From assembly GCA_965656085.1 (NCBI GenBank), contig CBFHJA010000021.1, positions 1 through 64,000 of the forward strand: a stretch of DNA of 64,000 nt, given 5' to 3'. The stretch comes from Aliishimia sp965656085. GTDB lineage: Bacteria > Pseudomonadota > Alphaproteobacteria > Rhodobacterales > Rhodobacteraceae. The notes under the pieces were generated by a model. It was not told where the DNA came from and searched no databases. It worked only from the letters and a program-made list of their open reading frames with translations. Below are positions 25,537-33,656 of this stretch, piece after piece (position 1 is the first letter of the stretch; the number at the start of each line of letters is the position of its first letter). Made by a program: the position numbers and the translations under genes.

Positions 25537-25558
25537 ATCAAATTGTTTCCAATTTGAT
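25537..25558. promoter_or_regulatory. Perfect inverted repeat upstream of trmFO
   Basis: ATCAAATTG and CAATTTGAT form perfect nine-base arms around TTTC. The element lies 34 bases after the hydratase-like gene and about 180 bases before the trmFO start. It may be an operator or a transcript end; there is no T-run. It contains the TTGTTTCCAA word seen also at 9426 and, shortened, at 13461. Confidence 0.45.
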
Positions 25559-25604
25559 GCTTTGGATTTGGGCAGCTTTGTGACAAAACATAGGCAAGCG
25601 ATAT

Positions 25605-25675
25605 GGGTCGCCGGGCCTTCGGAAGGTCCCTCCAGGGTCCTCTCTCAGCCCGCACTTTCCCGAAACCGGCGACCC
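25605..25675 (+). ncRNA. Candidate structured leader RNA of trmFO
   Basis: A perfect ten-pair closing stem joins GGGTCGCCGG (25605-25614) to CCGGCGACCC (25666-25675). Inside lie a CCTT/AAGG hairpin and a CCCT/AGGG hairpin, leaving a single-stranded C/T-rich arm. The 71-base structure ends 65 bases before the trmFO start codon. It does not fit a tRNA, the SRP RNA or a riboswitch I can name. It could be a cis-acting leader or a small RNA. Confidence 0.4.
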
Positions 25676-25740
25676 CATCATCCCCCACCAGTCCCGCACA
25701 TATCATTGCACCGGCGCGCGCACTGCCCTACATGCGTCGC

Positions 25741-27102
25741 ATGGATAGAACACTGCATATCGTCGGCGGCGGAATGGCCGGATCGGAAGCTGCATGGCAA
25801 GCCGCGCAGATGGGCGTCAAGGTCGTCATTCACGAGATGCGCCCCAAGGTCGGCACCTTCGCCCACCAGACCGGCGATCTAGCGGAAATGGTCTGCTCCA
25901 ACTCGTTCCGCTCCGATGATGATGAGCAGAACGCCGTTGGTCTGCTCCATTGGGAAATGCGCGCGGCGGGCGGGCTGATCATGCAATCGGCGGATCGCCA
26001 CAAACTGCCCGCAGGCGGCGCGCTCGCCGTGGATCGCGAAGCCTTTGCGTCCTGGGTCACAGAAAGACTGCACGCGCACCCGAATATCACCGTGGAGTAT
26101 GGCGAGATCACCGCCCTGCCCGACGATGGCGCGTGGATCATATCCACCGGCCCGCTGACCTCCTCAGCGCTCGGCGAGGCCATCGCCGCCGAGACCGGCA
26201 AGGACGCGCTGGCCTTTTTTGACGCCATCGCGCCCATCGTCTATTTCGACAGCATCGATATGAGCAAAGCGTGGATGCAGTCGCGCTATGACAAGGGCGA
26301 GACCGAGGAAGAGCGCACCGCGTATCTCAACTGCCCGATGGACAAGCAGCAATACGAGGATTTCATCGACGCGCTGCTCGCCGCCGACAAGACGGAGTTC
26401 CACGAAGGCGAGACCGCAACGTATTTCGACGGCTGTTTGCCGATTGAAGTGATGGCCGAGCGGGGCCGCGAGACCCTGCGCCACGGGCCGATGAAGCCGG
26501 TCGGGCTGACCAACCCGCACCAGCCAGACATCAAGGCCCACGCGATCGTGCAACTGCGCCGCGACAACAAGCTGGGCACGCTCTACAATATCGTCGGCTT
26601 CCAGACCAAGATGAAGTACGGCGCACAAACGGATGTTTTCAAATCCATTCCCGGTCTTGAGAACGCCCGCTTCGCACGGCTTGGCGGCATCCACCGCAAC
26701 ACATTCCTGAACTCACCGACGCTGCTCGACGACCAGATGCGCCTGCGCTCGCGCCCCAACATCCGCTTTGCCGGGCAGATCACCGGCGTCGAAGGCTATG
26801 TGGAAAGCGCCGCAATGGGTCTGCTCGCGGGCCGGATGGCGGCGACCGAGCTGCTTGGCGGCTCCCTGCCCGCCCCGCCGAACACCACCGCGATGGGCGC
26901 GCTCATCACCCACATCACCGGCGGTGCGGAGGCCAAGACCTTCCAGCCGATGAACGTCAATTTCGGCCTGTTTCCCCCCGTCGAAGGGCTCAAGGGCGGA
27001 CGGCGCGGGCGTAAGGACCGCTACAAGGCCTATACCGACCGCGCCAAGGCCGATTGGCAGGGCTGGCTCGCCGCCCAAAGCGCGCCGCAAGCCGCCGAAT
27101 AG
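25741..27102 (+). CDS. trmFO: Folate-dependent tRNA (m5U54) methyltransferase TrmFO
   Basis: TrmFO makes 5-methyluridine at position 54 in the tRNA T-loop, using methylenetetrahydrofolate and FAD. The 453-residue protein begins with the FAD-binding HIVGGGMAGSEAAW. The cysteines at 52 (VCSNSFRSD) and about 232 (FDGCLPIE) fit the two catalytic ones by context. The family landmark YLNCPMDKQQY is present. ATG 25741 fits the family N-terminus; an extension to 25603 would begin inside the predicted leader hairpin and has low similarity value. Confidence 0.96.
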   Translation: MDRTLHIVGGGMAGSEAAWQAAQMGVKVVIHEMRPKVGTFAHQTGDLAEMVCSNSFRSDDDEQNAVGLLHWEMRAAGGLIMQSADRHKLPAGGALAVDREAFASWVTERLHAHPNITVEYGEITALPDDGAWIISTGPLTSSALGEAIAAETGKDALAFFDAIAPIVYFDSIDMSKAWMQSRYDKGETEEERTAYLNCPMDKQQYEDFIDALLAADKTEFHEGETATYFDGCLPIEVMAERGRETLRHGPMKPVGLTNPHQPDIKAHAIVQLRRDNKLGTLYNIVGFQTKMKYGAQTDVFKSIPGLENARFARLGGIHRNTFLNSPTLLDDQMRLRSRPNIRFAGQITGVEGYVESAAMGLLAGRMAATELLGGSLPAPPNTTAMGALITHITGGAEAKTFQPMNVNFGLFPPVEGLKGGRRGRKDRYKAYTDRAKADWQGWLAAQSAPQAAE

Positions 27103-27144
27103 CCGAGGGTTTACGCGTCGATTTTCCTCGCCTAACCTGAGCCC

Positions 27145-27759
27145 ATGGCAGAAGAATTCCTAAACCGGGTTTATCAGGCCCGAGACTCCGACGAGACCCG
27201 CGCGCTCTATGATGACTGGTCCAAGACCTACGAGGACGAGGTCGGCGCGAACGGTTATATCACGCCCGAACGCTGCTCCAAGGCGCTGGCTCAGTTCACC
27301 GACGACCTGCGCGCGCCGATTCTCGATTTTGGCTGTGGCACAGGCCTCTCCGGACTGGCGCTGACCAAGTCGGGCTTTCGGATCATCGACGGGGTGGATT
27401 TGTCAGCCGAGATGCTGGCCGGGGCCGATGCCAAAGGGATTTATCGCAGCTTGCGCCAGATCGAAGCGGGCGAGTCGCCCGTGACAACGCCCGGCGCGTA
27501 TGCCGCCATCGCGGCCATCGGGGTGATCGGAGCCGGCGCGGCCCCGGTGGACACGTTTGATCTGCTGATGAATGCACTCGGGCATGGCGGCAAGCTGGTG
27601 CTGTCCTATAATGATCACGCGCTTCAGGACCCGGTCTACGAGGCGCGGATCAGCGAGTGGACCGATCCCGGCGCGGCGCGCCTGCTGTTCAAGGAAAGCG
27701 GCCCGCACCTGCCCGGGAAGAACATCAACTCCACCGTCTACGTGATTGAAAAAGTGTGA
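27145..27759 (+). CDS. Class I SAM-dependent methyltransferase
   Basis: The 204-residue protein has a Rossmann methyltransferase core with motif I ILDFGCGTGLSGLAL (residues 59-73) and an acidic motif II (DGVDLSAEML). The substrate is unknown. The N-terminal YDDWSKTYEDEV resembles methyltransferases acting on small molecules, but that is weak evidence. Its stop overlaps the GTG start of gluQ by four bases, so it is cotranscribed with a tRNA-modification gene. The preceding gap to trmFO is 42 bases, so all three may form one transcript. Confidence 0.87.
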   Translation: MAEEFLNRVYQARDSDETRALYDDWSKTYEDEVGANGYITPERCSKALAQFTDDLRAPILDFGCGTGLSGLALTKSGFRIIDGVDLSAEMLAGADAKGIYRSLRQIEAGESPVTTPGAYAAIAAIGVIGAGAAPVDTFDLLMNALGHGGKLVLSYNDHALQDPVYEARISEWTDPGAARLLFKESGPHLPGKNINSTVYVIEKV

Positions 27760-28634
27760 TCTTCCGCACACGATTTGCGCCATCTCCAACCGGTCCGCTG
27801 CATCTGGGTCATGCCTATTCCGCGCTGCTGGCCGCTGACATGGCGCGTGCGGCAGGTGGGACGTTCCTGCTGCGCATAGAGGATATCGACCAAAGCCGCG
27901 CCCGGCCCAAGTGGGAGGCGCAGATCTATGAAGATCTGCGCTGGCTCGGCCTCGACTGGCCGGAGCCGGTCATGCGCCAATCCGAACGCGGCGCGGTCTA
28001 CGCGGACGCGCTGAATGCGCTCTGGGCGCGCGGCCTGCTCTACCCCTGCACCTGCAAGCGCCGCGATATCGCCGAAGCCGCCGCCGCCCCGCAGGAAGGC
28101 GCGCCGCTTCTGGGCCCCGACGGCATCGTCTATCCCGGAACCTGCCGCCCGGCAGAGCCCGGTCGCGCGCCTCAAGGCCCGCGCCCCACCGACGTGGCGC
28201 TCCGCCTCGACAGCCGCGCCCTACCGTTCGACATGCTGGACTTCACCGAAACCGGCGCCGGACCGGAGGGGGAGACCGGGCCCATCCGCGTCACTCGCAC
28301 CGCGTTCAAGCGCGCCTTCGGCGATGTGGTTCTGGCGCGCCGCGATATGGGCACCTCCTATCATCTGAGCGTCGTGCTCGACGATGCAGCGCAAGAGATC
28401 AGCCACGTGATCCGCGGGCGCGACCTCTTTGAGGCCACACAAATTCACGTTGTATTGCAGAGGCTTCTGGGGCTTTCCTCACCCACATACCACCATCACC
28501 GGCTGATCCGCGACGAGGCCGGAAAACGCCTCGCCAAGCGCGATGACGCCCGCGCCATCGCCCTCTACCGCGCGCGGGGTGCCAGCCCGTCGGACATGCG
28601 CGCCATGGTCGGGCTCAGCCCACCGGCTGCATGA
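27756..28634 (+). CDS. gluQ: Glutamyl-Q tRNA(Asp) synthetase
   Basis: GluQ attaches glutamate to queuosine in the anticodon of tRNA-Asp. The 292-residue protein is the truncated glutamyl-tRNA synthetase expected, with the catalytic domain only. The HIGH-like motif is HLGHA, the zinc-site cysteines lie in YPCTCKRR and YPGTC, and the KMSKS-like KRLAKRDDA is near the end. The GTG start overlaps the methyltransferase stop. Its 3' end overlaps convergent hisI by 20 bases. The tRNA-Asp gene in this window is a potential substrate. Confidence 0.95.
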   Translation: MIFRTRFAPSPTGPLHLGHAYSALLAADMARAAGGTFLLRIEDIDQSRARPKWEAQIYEDLRWLGLDWPEPVMRQSERGAVYADALNALWARGLLYPCTCKRRDIAEAAAAPQEGAPLLGPDGIVYPGTCRPAEPGRAPQGPRPTDVALRLDSRALPFDMLDFTETGAGPEGETGPIRVTRTAFKRAFGDVVLARRDMGTSYHLSVVLDDAAQEISHVIRGRDLFEATQIHVVLQRLLGLSSPTYHHHRLIRDEAGKRLAKRDDARAIALYRARGASPSDMRAMVGLSPPAA

Positions 28635-28974
28635 GCTCCACCTCGGAGCCCTCTGTGACATCCGTGTAAAAGCAGCTCCTGCGCCCCGTATGGCAGGCCG
28701 GCCCGGTCTGCGCGACTTTGACCAACAGGCAATCGCGGTCGCAATCCACCGCCATGCTGACGAGCTTCTGAACATGGCCGCTCGTTGCGCCCTTGACCCA
28801 GAACGCTTGCCGTGAGCGGCTCCAATATGTCACGTCGCCGGTCTCTAGCGTGCGCCGCACCGCGTCCGCGTTCATCCATGCGAGCATCAGCACCTCGCCG
28901 GTTTCATAATCCTGCGCGATTGCGGGCAGTAAACCGTCGGCGTTATAGGTGAGGGAAGCCGGGTCGAACCGCAT
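28615..28974 (-). CDS. hisI: Phosphoribosyl-AMP cyclohydrolase
   Basis: HisI opens the adenine ring of phosphoribosyl-AMP, the third step of histidine biosynthesis. The 119-residue protein is the cyclohydrolase alone; the HisE part must be separate. The zinc/metal region DCDRDCLLVKVAQTG followed by PACHTG and SCFYTDV is complete, and MLAWMN is the usual N-terminal mark. Its 3' end overlaps gluQ by 20 bases in convergent orientation. No other his gene is in the window. Confidence 0.97.
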   Translation of the reverse strand: MRFDPASLTYNADGLLPAIAQDYETGEVLMLAWMNADAVRRTLETGDVTYWSRSRQAFWVKGATSGHVQKLVSMAVDCDRDCLLVKVAQTGPACHTGRRSCFYTDVTEGSEVELMQPVG

Positions 28975-29043
28975 CAGAATGCCCCTTTGGAATCGTTAGA
29001 TTTCAGCTTATCTATAGGGTGTCACGAGAGGGAGCGATAGCGC

Positions 29044-29496
29044 ATGTCCGGCGACACAGATCTGATCAAGCTCTATTCCGGCCGCATTCTGGCGCTGGCC
29101 GCAGATGTGCCGCATCTGGAGCGGCTGGAGGCCCCCGATGCAACGGTAAAGCGGCGCTCGCCGGTCTGCGGCTCGACGGTGACGGTGGATCTGTCGCTCA
29201 AGGAGGGGCGCGTGAGCGCTTTCGGACAGGACGTGAAGGCCTGCGCACTCGGGCAGGCGGCCGCAGCGGTGACAGGGACGGCGGTCCTCGGGCGCACCCC
29301 GGCAGAGTTGGCTAGAGCGCGCGACCAGCTGCGCGATATGCTCAAAACCGGCGGCCCGGTGCCCGATGCGCCCTTTGACGGCTTCGACGTTCTGGAGCCG
29401 GCTCGGGATTTCCGCAACCGTCACGCGTCGATCCTTCTGGCGATCGAGGCGGCGGCAGAGGCGGCGGATAGCGCGGCCCATGCAAGCTGCGCCTGA
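29044..29496 (+). CDS. IscU/NifU-N-like iron-sulfur scaffold protein
   Basis: The 150-residue protein follows the IscU fold, with cysteines at 42 (VCGSTVTVDL) and 67 (VKACALGQA) in the positions of the first two cluster ligands. The third IscU ligand position reads RHASILL and lacks Cys; a Cys occurs only at residue 149. Rhodobacterales carry a family of such scaffold-like proteins outside the suf operon, and this fits it. A role in iron-sulfur assembly is likely by family only. It stands alone, divergent from hisI. Confidence 0.75.
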   Translation: MSGDTDLIKLYSGRILALAADVPHLERLEAPDATVKRRSPVCGSTVTVDLSLKEGRVSAFGQDVKACALGQAAAAVTGTAVLGRTPAELARARDQLRDMLKTGGPVPDAPFDGFDVLEPARDFRNRHASILLAIEAAAEAADSAAHASCA

Positions 29497-29587
29497 GCCT
29501 CTCGCCACCCCTCGATTTTCTAGGCGTTCGTAACCGATTGGTAGGTTTTGCTCCGTAACAGGGAGGAGCAATCAATCGGATGCATTA

Positions 29588-30985
29588 ATGACACGACAGG
29601 ATATCGGTCTCGATCGACGGAGACCTATGAAGCGGCTGGTCGAGGCTGTCGATATGCTCGGCTATGAGATCGTCGATATCTCTGGCTTTTTCGACCTGGT
29701 CGAAGACCACGCAGGGAATCAGAGCGCCGCGCTTGACAAGTTGAAGTCGTCTGCCGCGCTATTGCGCAGCACCACAGCGGATGTGGGCACAGCCGTGGTT
29801 GCGCTGTCCAGCGCCGCTGCCGAGTCGCGCGATGCGGTTGAGGAAACCGTTGCACGCGTGCGCGCCTCCGGCGAGGATGCGCAGCATATGGCCACGTGGA
29901 TTTCGGATTTGTCGACGCGCACCGTCAAGGTGTCGGATACGCTAAAGGCGGCCAAGTCGAACAACCAGCAGATCGTGGCGATTGCGCGGCAGGTGAACAC
30001 GCTGGCGATCAATGCGAAGATCGAGGCGGCGCGCGCAGGCGATGCGGGGCGCGGGTTCAGCGTGGTCGCTGATGCAATCAACGAATTGTCCCAAAAGACC
30101 AGCACAGCCGCTGTCGAAATCTCCGAGAATATCGAGACGCTAACAGGCTGGATCGTCCGCTTGTCCGAGGATGCGCAGCAATTGGCGGAGCGCGCGACCA
30201 GTCTTCTGGAACATTCCGAACTCAACGATCAGAGCCTTTCGAAAATGGAACGCGCCGCAAGCACCAGCCACGATCAGAGCGAACGGATTCGTGGGCACGT
30301 CGGCACAGTTACACAGGCGCTGGAAACCTTCGCCCCGCGCCTGAAGGGGATCGAGGACACCGTTCACGCGACAACGCAGGGTATCACGCTGGCGCATGAA
30401 CGGCTGAACAAGCTGATCGATACCTCCGAAACCGTGGTGCAGGACGTCGCAGCCATTGGCGGAGCAAGCGCCGATTCGGTGTTCTTCACCTTCGTCCAAA
30501 GCGCGGCAAAAGAGATCTCTGATCTTTTTACAAACGCTGTGGCGGGCGGGGAAATCAGTGAGGCGCAGATGTTCGATGACAGCTACCGCCCGATTGCCGG
30601 CACCGATCCACAGCAGGTCACGACGGCCTTCACCGAGCTCGCGGACCGCCTTCTGCCTGCGATCCAAGAACCGGCCCTGACGCTCGACCCGCGGGTTGTG
30701 TTCTGCGCGGCGGTGGACCGCAACGGCTATCTACCAACCCATAATGACAAATTCTCCCAGCCCCAGAGCGACGATCCGGTCTGGAACATGGCTCATTGCC
30801 GCAACCGGCGCATCTTCAATGACCGCGTCGGCCTGAAAGCTGGCCGAAGTACCGCGCCGTTCCTGTGTCAGGTCTATCGCCGCGACATGGGCGGCGGTGA
30901 GTTTGCGATGATGAAGGACATCTCCGCACCGATCTATGTAGGCGGCGCGCATTGGGGCGGGCTGCGGCTTGCGGTAAACTTTTGA
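29588..30985 (+). CDS. Cytosolic chemoreceptor with C-terminal sensor domain
   Basis: This 465-residue methyl-accepting protein has no membrane helix. The signalling hairpin spans about residues 50-290 with its tip at 130-175 (VNTLAINAKIEAARAGDAGRGF shortened to the family's GRGFSVVAD). A separate domain at about 305-465 has landmarks VDRNGYLPTHN, CRNRRIFND and RRDMGGGEF, resembling Cache-like sensors placed after the signalling domain. Such receptors sense internal cues. No che gene is nearby, so it must join arrays encoded elsewhere. Confidence 0.85.
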   Translation: MTRQDIGLDRRRPMKRLVEAVDMLGYEIVDISGFFDLVEDHAGNQSAALDKLKSSAALLRSTTADVGTAVVALSSAAAESRDAVEETVARVRASGEDAQHMATWISDLSTRTVKVSDTLKAAKSNNQQIVAIARQVNTLAINAKIEAARAGDAGRGFSVVADAINELSQKTSTAAVEISENIETLTGWIVRLSEDAQQLAERATSLLEHSELNDQSLSKMERAASTSHDQSERIRGHVGTVTQALETFAPRLKGIEDTVHATTQGITLAHERLNKLIDTSETVVQDVAAIGGASADSVFFTFVQSAAKEISDLFTNAVAGGEISEAQMFDDSYRPIAGTDPQQVTTAFTELADRLLPAIQEPALTLDPRVVFCAAVDRNGYLPTHNDKFSQPQSDDPVWNMAHCRNRRIFNDRVGLKAGRSTAPFLCQVYRRDMGGGEFAMMKDISAPIYVGGAHWGGLRLAVNF

Positions 30986-31318
30986 CGCATTTTGAGGAAA
31001 AGCCTTTTTGATTTGGCGAATTCCAAGCCCGAAAGCGGCAGCGCCTTCAAGCCCGCGTCTGGACAGAAGGGGCGGAACCGCAGCCACTATGTCTAGCAAC
31101 AGGTAAAGACGGAATCTGGCACCTTCGCATCTATTGGCTGCAAAAAAAAGAACGCCGCGCACCCGGGTGGGCGGCGGCGTTAAGTGATGCGTGTCTCGCG
31201 TGGGACCGGCTGCGGGCGGGCCGATTAGGCAATCGGACTGGCCGGGGACAAGAGGGCCATAGGAACAGGCAATGTTCCGGACCGCAGCACGCGCGAGCGC
31301 GCAGGCAGAAACCCGAAG
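30986..31318. other. Intergenic region with terminator, no gene seen
   Basis: The region lies between the chemoreceptor gene and the convergent 42-residue protein gene. Apart from the terminator at 31142-31181 I see no ribosome site, tRNA or convincing small gene. Confidence 0.5.
31142..31181 (-). terminator. Rho-independent terminator
   Basis: AACGCCGC (31151-31158) pairs with GCGGCGTT (31174-31181) around a CACCCGGGTG core. On the minus strand the stem is followed by eight Ts. It should end the transcript of the 42-residue membrane protein, about 140 bases after its stop, which leaves a long 3' UTR. Confidence 0.85.
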
Positions 31319-31447
31319 CTACAGGATTTGCGGAAGATGCAGGGCGGTGATCATAAGGACGCAAAGCGCAGCCCCGCCAATCAGGTCTTGCAATAGGGTG
31401 GCTTGGCAGCGCGTTGCAGCTGTCTTTATTTCTTTTAGAACGGCCAT
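31319..31447 (-). CDS. 42-residue membrane protein with upstream LexA-type box
   Basis: This tiny protein has a charged N-terminal half (MAVLKEIKTAATRCQATLLQ) and one membrane helix at about residues 23-41 (IGGAALCVLMITALHLP). I recognise the pattern from unnamed small proteins of Rhodobacteraceae. ATG 31447 is preceded by AAGGGA; ATGs further upstream would run through that site. The upstream A/T-rich region carries GTTC-N7-GTTC, the alphaproteobacterial LexA operator. recG lies just upstream on the same strand. In Caulobacter, damage-induced membrane proteins of similar size (SidA, DidA) stop cell division; that role here is only a hypothesis. Confidence 0.7.
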   Translation of the reverse strand: MAVLKEIKTAATRCQATLLQDLIGGAALCVLMITALHLPQIL

Positions 31448-31508
31448 ATCGTGGTCCCTTTCTCCCATTTGTTTCCCCTTTGTTCCCAAAAGGAGTTGGA
31501 AAAGTAAA

Positions 31509-31523
31509 GAACTTATTAAGAAC
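31509..31523 (-). promoter_or_regulatory. LexA-type SOS box
   Basis: On the minus strand this reads GTTC-TTAATAA-GTTC, a perfect alphaproteobacterial LexA operator. A third GTTC lies six bases further upstream (31530-31533). It is 62 bases before the start codon of the 42-residue protein, within an A/T-rich promoter-like stretch. Confidence 0.65.
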
Positions 31524-31562
31524 ATTTGTGAACTTTTTAAGATCACAGCGAACACAACTGTT

Positions 31563-33656
31563 CTAACCCACTGAAATCAAACGAATGGCCTCGTCCTGCC
31601 GCATGAGCCAGAGCAAAAGCCGCGCCGCCGCCCCACGTGGCGTGCTCAGATCGGGATCTGCAGCGAGCAGCACACGCGCGTCGCTGTTGGCCGTCGCCAT
31701 CAGCGCCGCCTGCCGCTCCAGGTCCGCCACCCGGAAGCGCGGCATGCCCGATTGCGCTGTCCCAATCAGGTCTCCGACCCCGCGCATCTCAAGATCGGTC
31801 TGTGCAATTTCGAACCCATCCTCAGTCCGCCGAAGGGTCTCCAGCCGCTGCCGCGCGGTCTCCGAGAGCGGCGCCTGGTAGAGCAGCAGGCAGGTCGATT
31901 GCTCCGACCCCCGCCCCACACGTCCGCGCAATTGATGCAACTGCGCCAGCCCGAAACTCTCGGCGCGCTCGATCACCATGATCGTGGCATTGGGCACGTT
32001 GACCCCCACCTCGATCACCGTTGTCGCGACCAGCACAGCGGTCTCGCCCGCCTGAAACCGGGCCATCGCCTCGTCCTTCTCAGCGGGAGGCATCTGGCCA
32101 TGAACAAGCCCGACGCGCCCCTCTCCAAGGGCCGCGCGCAGGTGCTTGAACCGCGCTTCGGCAGCGGCAAGGTCCGTCACCTCGCTCTCATCAACAAGCG
32201 GACAGACCCAGTAGGCTTGCCGCCCCACTTCCGCCACAGCCTGCAGCCGCGCGATCACCTCGCCAAGCCGGTCCGTGGAGAGCATCGCGGTCGTGATCGG
32301 CTTGCGCCCGGGTGGCTTTTCATTGAGCACTGACACGTCCATATCGCCATATTGTGCCAAGGCAAGTGACCGCGGAATCGGCGTCGCCGTCATAACCAAC
32401 ACATCCGCCCGCAGCCCCTTACGGCTGAGTTCAAGCCGTTGGCGCACGCCAAAGCGGTGCTGCTCATCGACAATGGCGAGGCGCAAATCGCGGAAGACGA
32501 CATCAGACTGGAACAACGCATGAGTGCCTATGAGTATATGAATATTGCCCCGCGCAAGCGCTGCGAGTTTGGCCGCGCGCTCCTGCCCCTTGTCGCGCCC
32601 TGTCAGGATTTCCAGCACCACGCCGGCTTGCTCGGCCATGGGCTGCAAGCCTTCGAGATGCTGGCGCGCGAGAATCTCAGTCGGAGCCATCAGCGCCCCC
32701 TGCCCCCCTGCCTCGACCACGATCAGCAGCGCCAAAAAGGCCACCAGCGTTTTTCCAGCTCCCACATCACCCTGCAACAGCCGGTTCATCCGCACAGGAG
32801 CCAACATATCCTCTGCGATGTCCGCCACAGCCCGGGTCTGCGCCTGTGTGGGCGCGAAGGGCAGCGCCTCCAGAACCCGCGCCCGCAGCCGCCCGTCCCC
32901 CTGCGTGCTCTGGCCGGGACCCTGCTGGGATCTCCGCCGCGCCAGTGCCAGCGTCAACTGGTGCGCAAACAGTTCGTCATAGGCCAGCCGGGTGCGCGCC
33001 GGGGCCGTCAAAACCACATCCGCCAAGCACTCAGGCCGATGCGCGGCCTCCAGCGCAGATATGAAATCTGGCCAGCCCGCGCGGCGCGCCTGTTCCGGGT
33101 CGATCCATTCCGGCAGGTCCGCGGGCACGCGTTCCCGCGCAGCCTCGGCGGCTTTGCTCATCTGCTTTTGGGTTACTCCGGCCGTAAGCGGGTAGACTGG
33201 CTCGAAGCCGGGAATCTCCCCGGCCTGCACGACCGGCAGGATGTGGTCGGGGTGCGGCATTTGCACCATCCCATCGAACAGTTCGGCCCTTCCGGAAATC
33301 ACCCGGCGCGCTCCGGAGGGCAGGATACGCTGCAGATAATCGCCACCGGCGCGGAAAAACACGAGTTGGAAGGAGAGCCGGGCGTCATGTACGTCGATGC
33401 GGTAGGGCCGTCCGCGGGTACGGGGCGGATGGTGCATGCCGATCTCGACTTCGACCGTCACAACGCCGGGCAACTCCACACCCTGAACGCTCTCCACCCG
33501 CCGCCGGTCGATGCCAGACACCGGAAGCGTGAAGAGCAGATCGCGCGGCGCGTCGATGGCAAGGCTGCCAAGCGCGCGTGCGGTCTTCGGCCCCACTCCG
33601 GGAAGCGTTTCCAGATCCGCGAAGAGCGGAAAGAGCAGCGGCGGGCGTCCGCTCAT
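31563..33656 (-). CDS. recG: ATP-dependent DNA helicase RecG
   Basis: RecG remodels stalled replication forks and branched DNA. The 697-residue protein has an N-terminal wedge/OB domain (about 50-150) and Walker A GDVGAGKT (296-303). The DEQH box follows at 397-400, then TATPIPRSLA and the C-terminal helicase motif QLRGRVGRG. Its length is normal. The start overlaps the ligA stop by four bases, so ligA-recG is an operon. Confidence 0.97.
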   Translation of the reverse strand: MSGRPPLLFPLFADLETLPGVGPKTARALGSLAIDAPRDLLFTLPVSGIDRRRVESVQGVELPGVVTVEVEIGMHHPPRTRGRPYRIDVHDARLSFQLVFFRAGGDYLQRILPSGARRVISGRAELFDGMVQMPHPDHILPVVQAGEIPGFEPVYPLTAGVTQKQMSKAAEAARERVPADLPEWIDPEQARRAGWPDFISALEAAHRPECLADVVLTAPARTRLAYDELFAHQLTLALARRRSQQGPGQSTQGDGRLRARVLEALPFAPTQAQTRAVADIAEDMLAPVRMNRLLQGDVGAGKTLVAFLALLIVVEAGGQGALMAPTEILARQHLEGLQPMAEQAGVVLEILTGRDKGQERAAKLAALARGNIHILIGTHALFQSDVVFRDLRLAIVDEQHRFGVRQRLELSRKGLRADVLVMTATPIPRSLALAQYGDMDVSVLNEKPPGRKPITTAMLSTDRLGEVIARLQAVAEVGRQAYWVCPLVDESEVTDLAAAEARFKHLRAALGEGRVGLVHGQMPPAEKDEAMARFQAGETAVLVATTVIEVGVNVPNATIMVIERAESFGLAQLHQLRGRVGRGSEQSTCLLLYQAPLSETARQRLETLRRTEDGFEIAQTDLEMRGVGDLIGTAQSGMPRFRVADLERQAALMATANSDARVLLAADPDLSTPRGAAARLLLWLMRQDEAIRLISVG

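Noticed and set aside
25537..25558. FnrL/Fnr-type site
   Set aside because: The half-sites are ATCAA...TTGAT, the reverse order of TTGAT-N4-ATCAA, with wrong spacing.
25605..25675. tRNA or SRP RNA
   Set aside because: There is no T-loop GTTCRA, no anticodon arm of the right size and no GGAAGCAGCC loop of SRP RNA.
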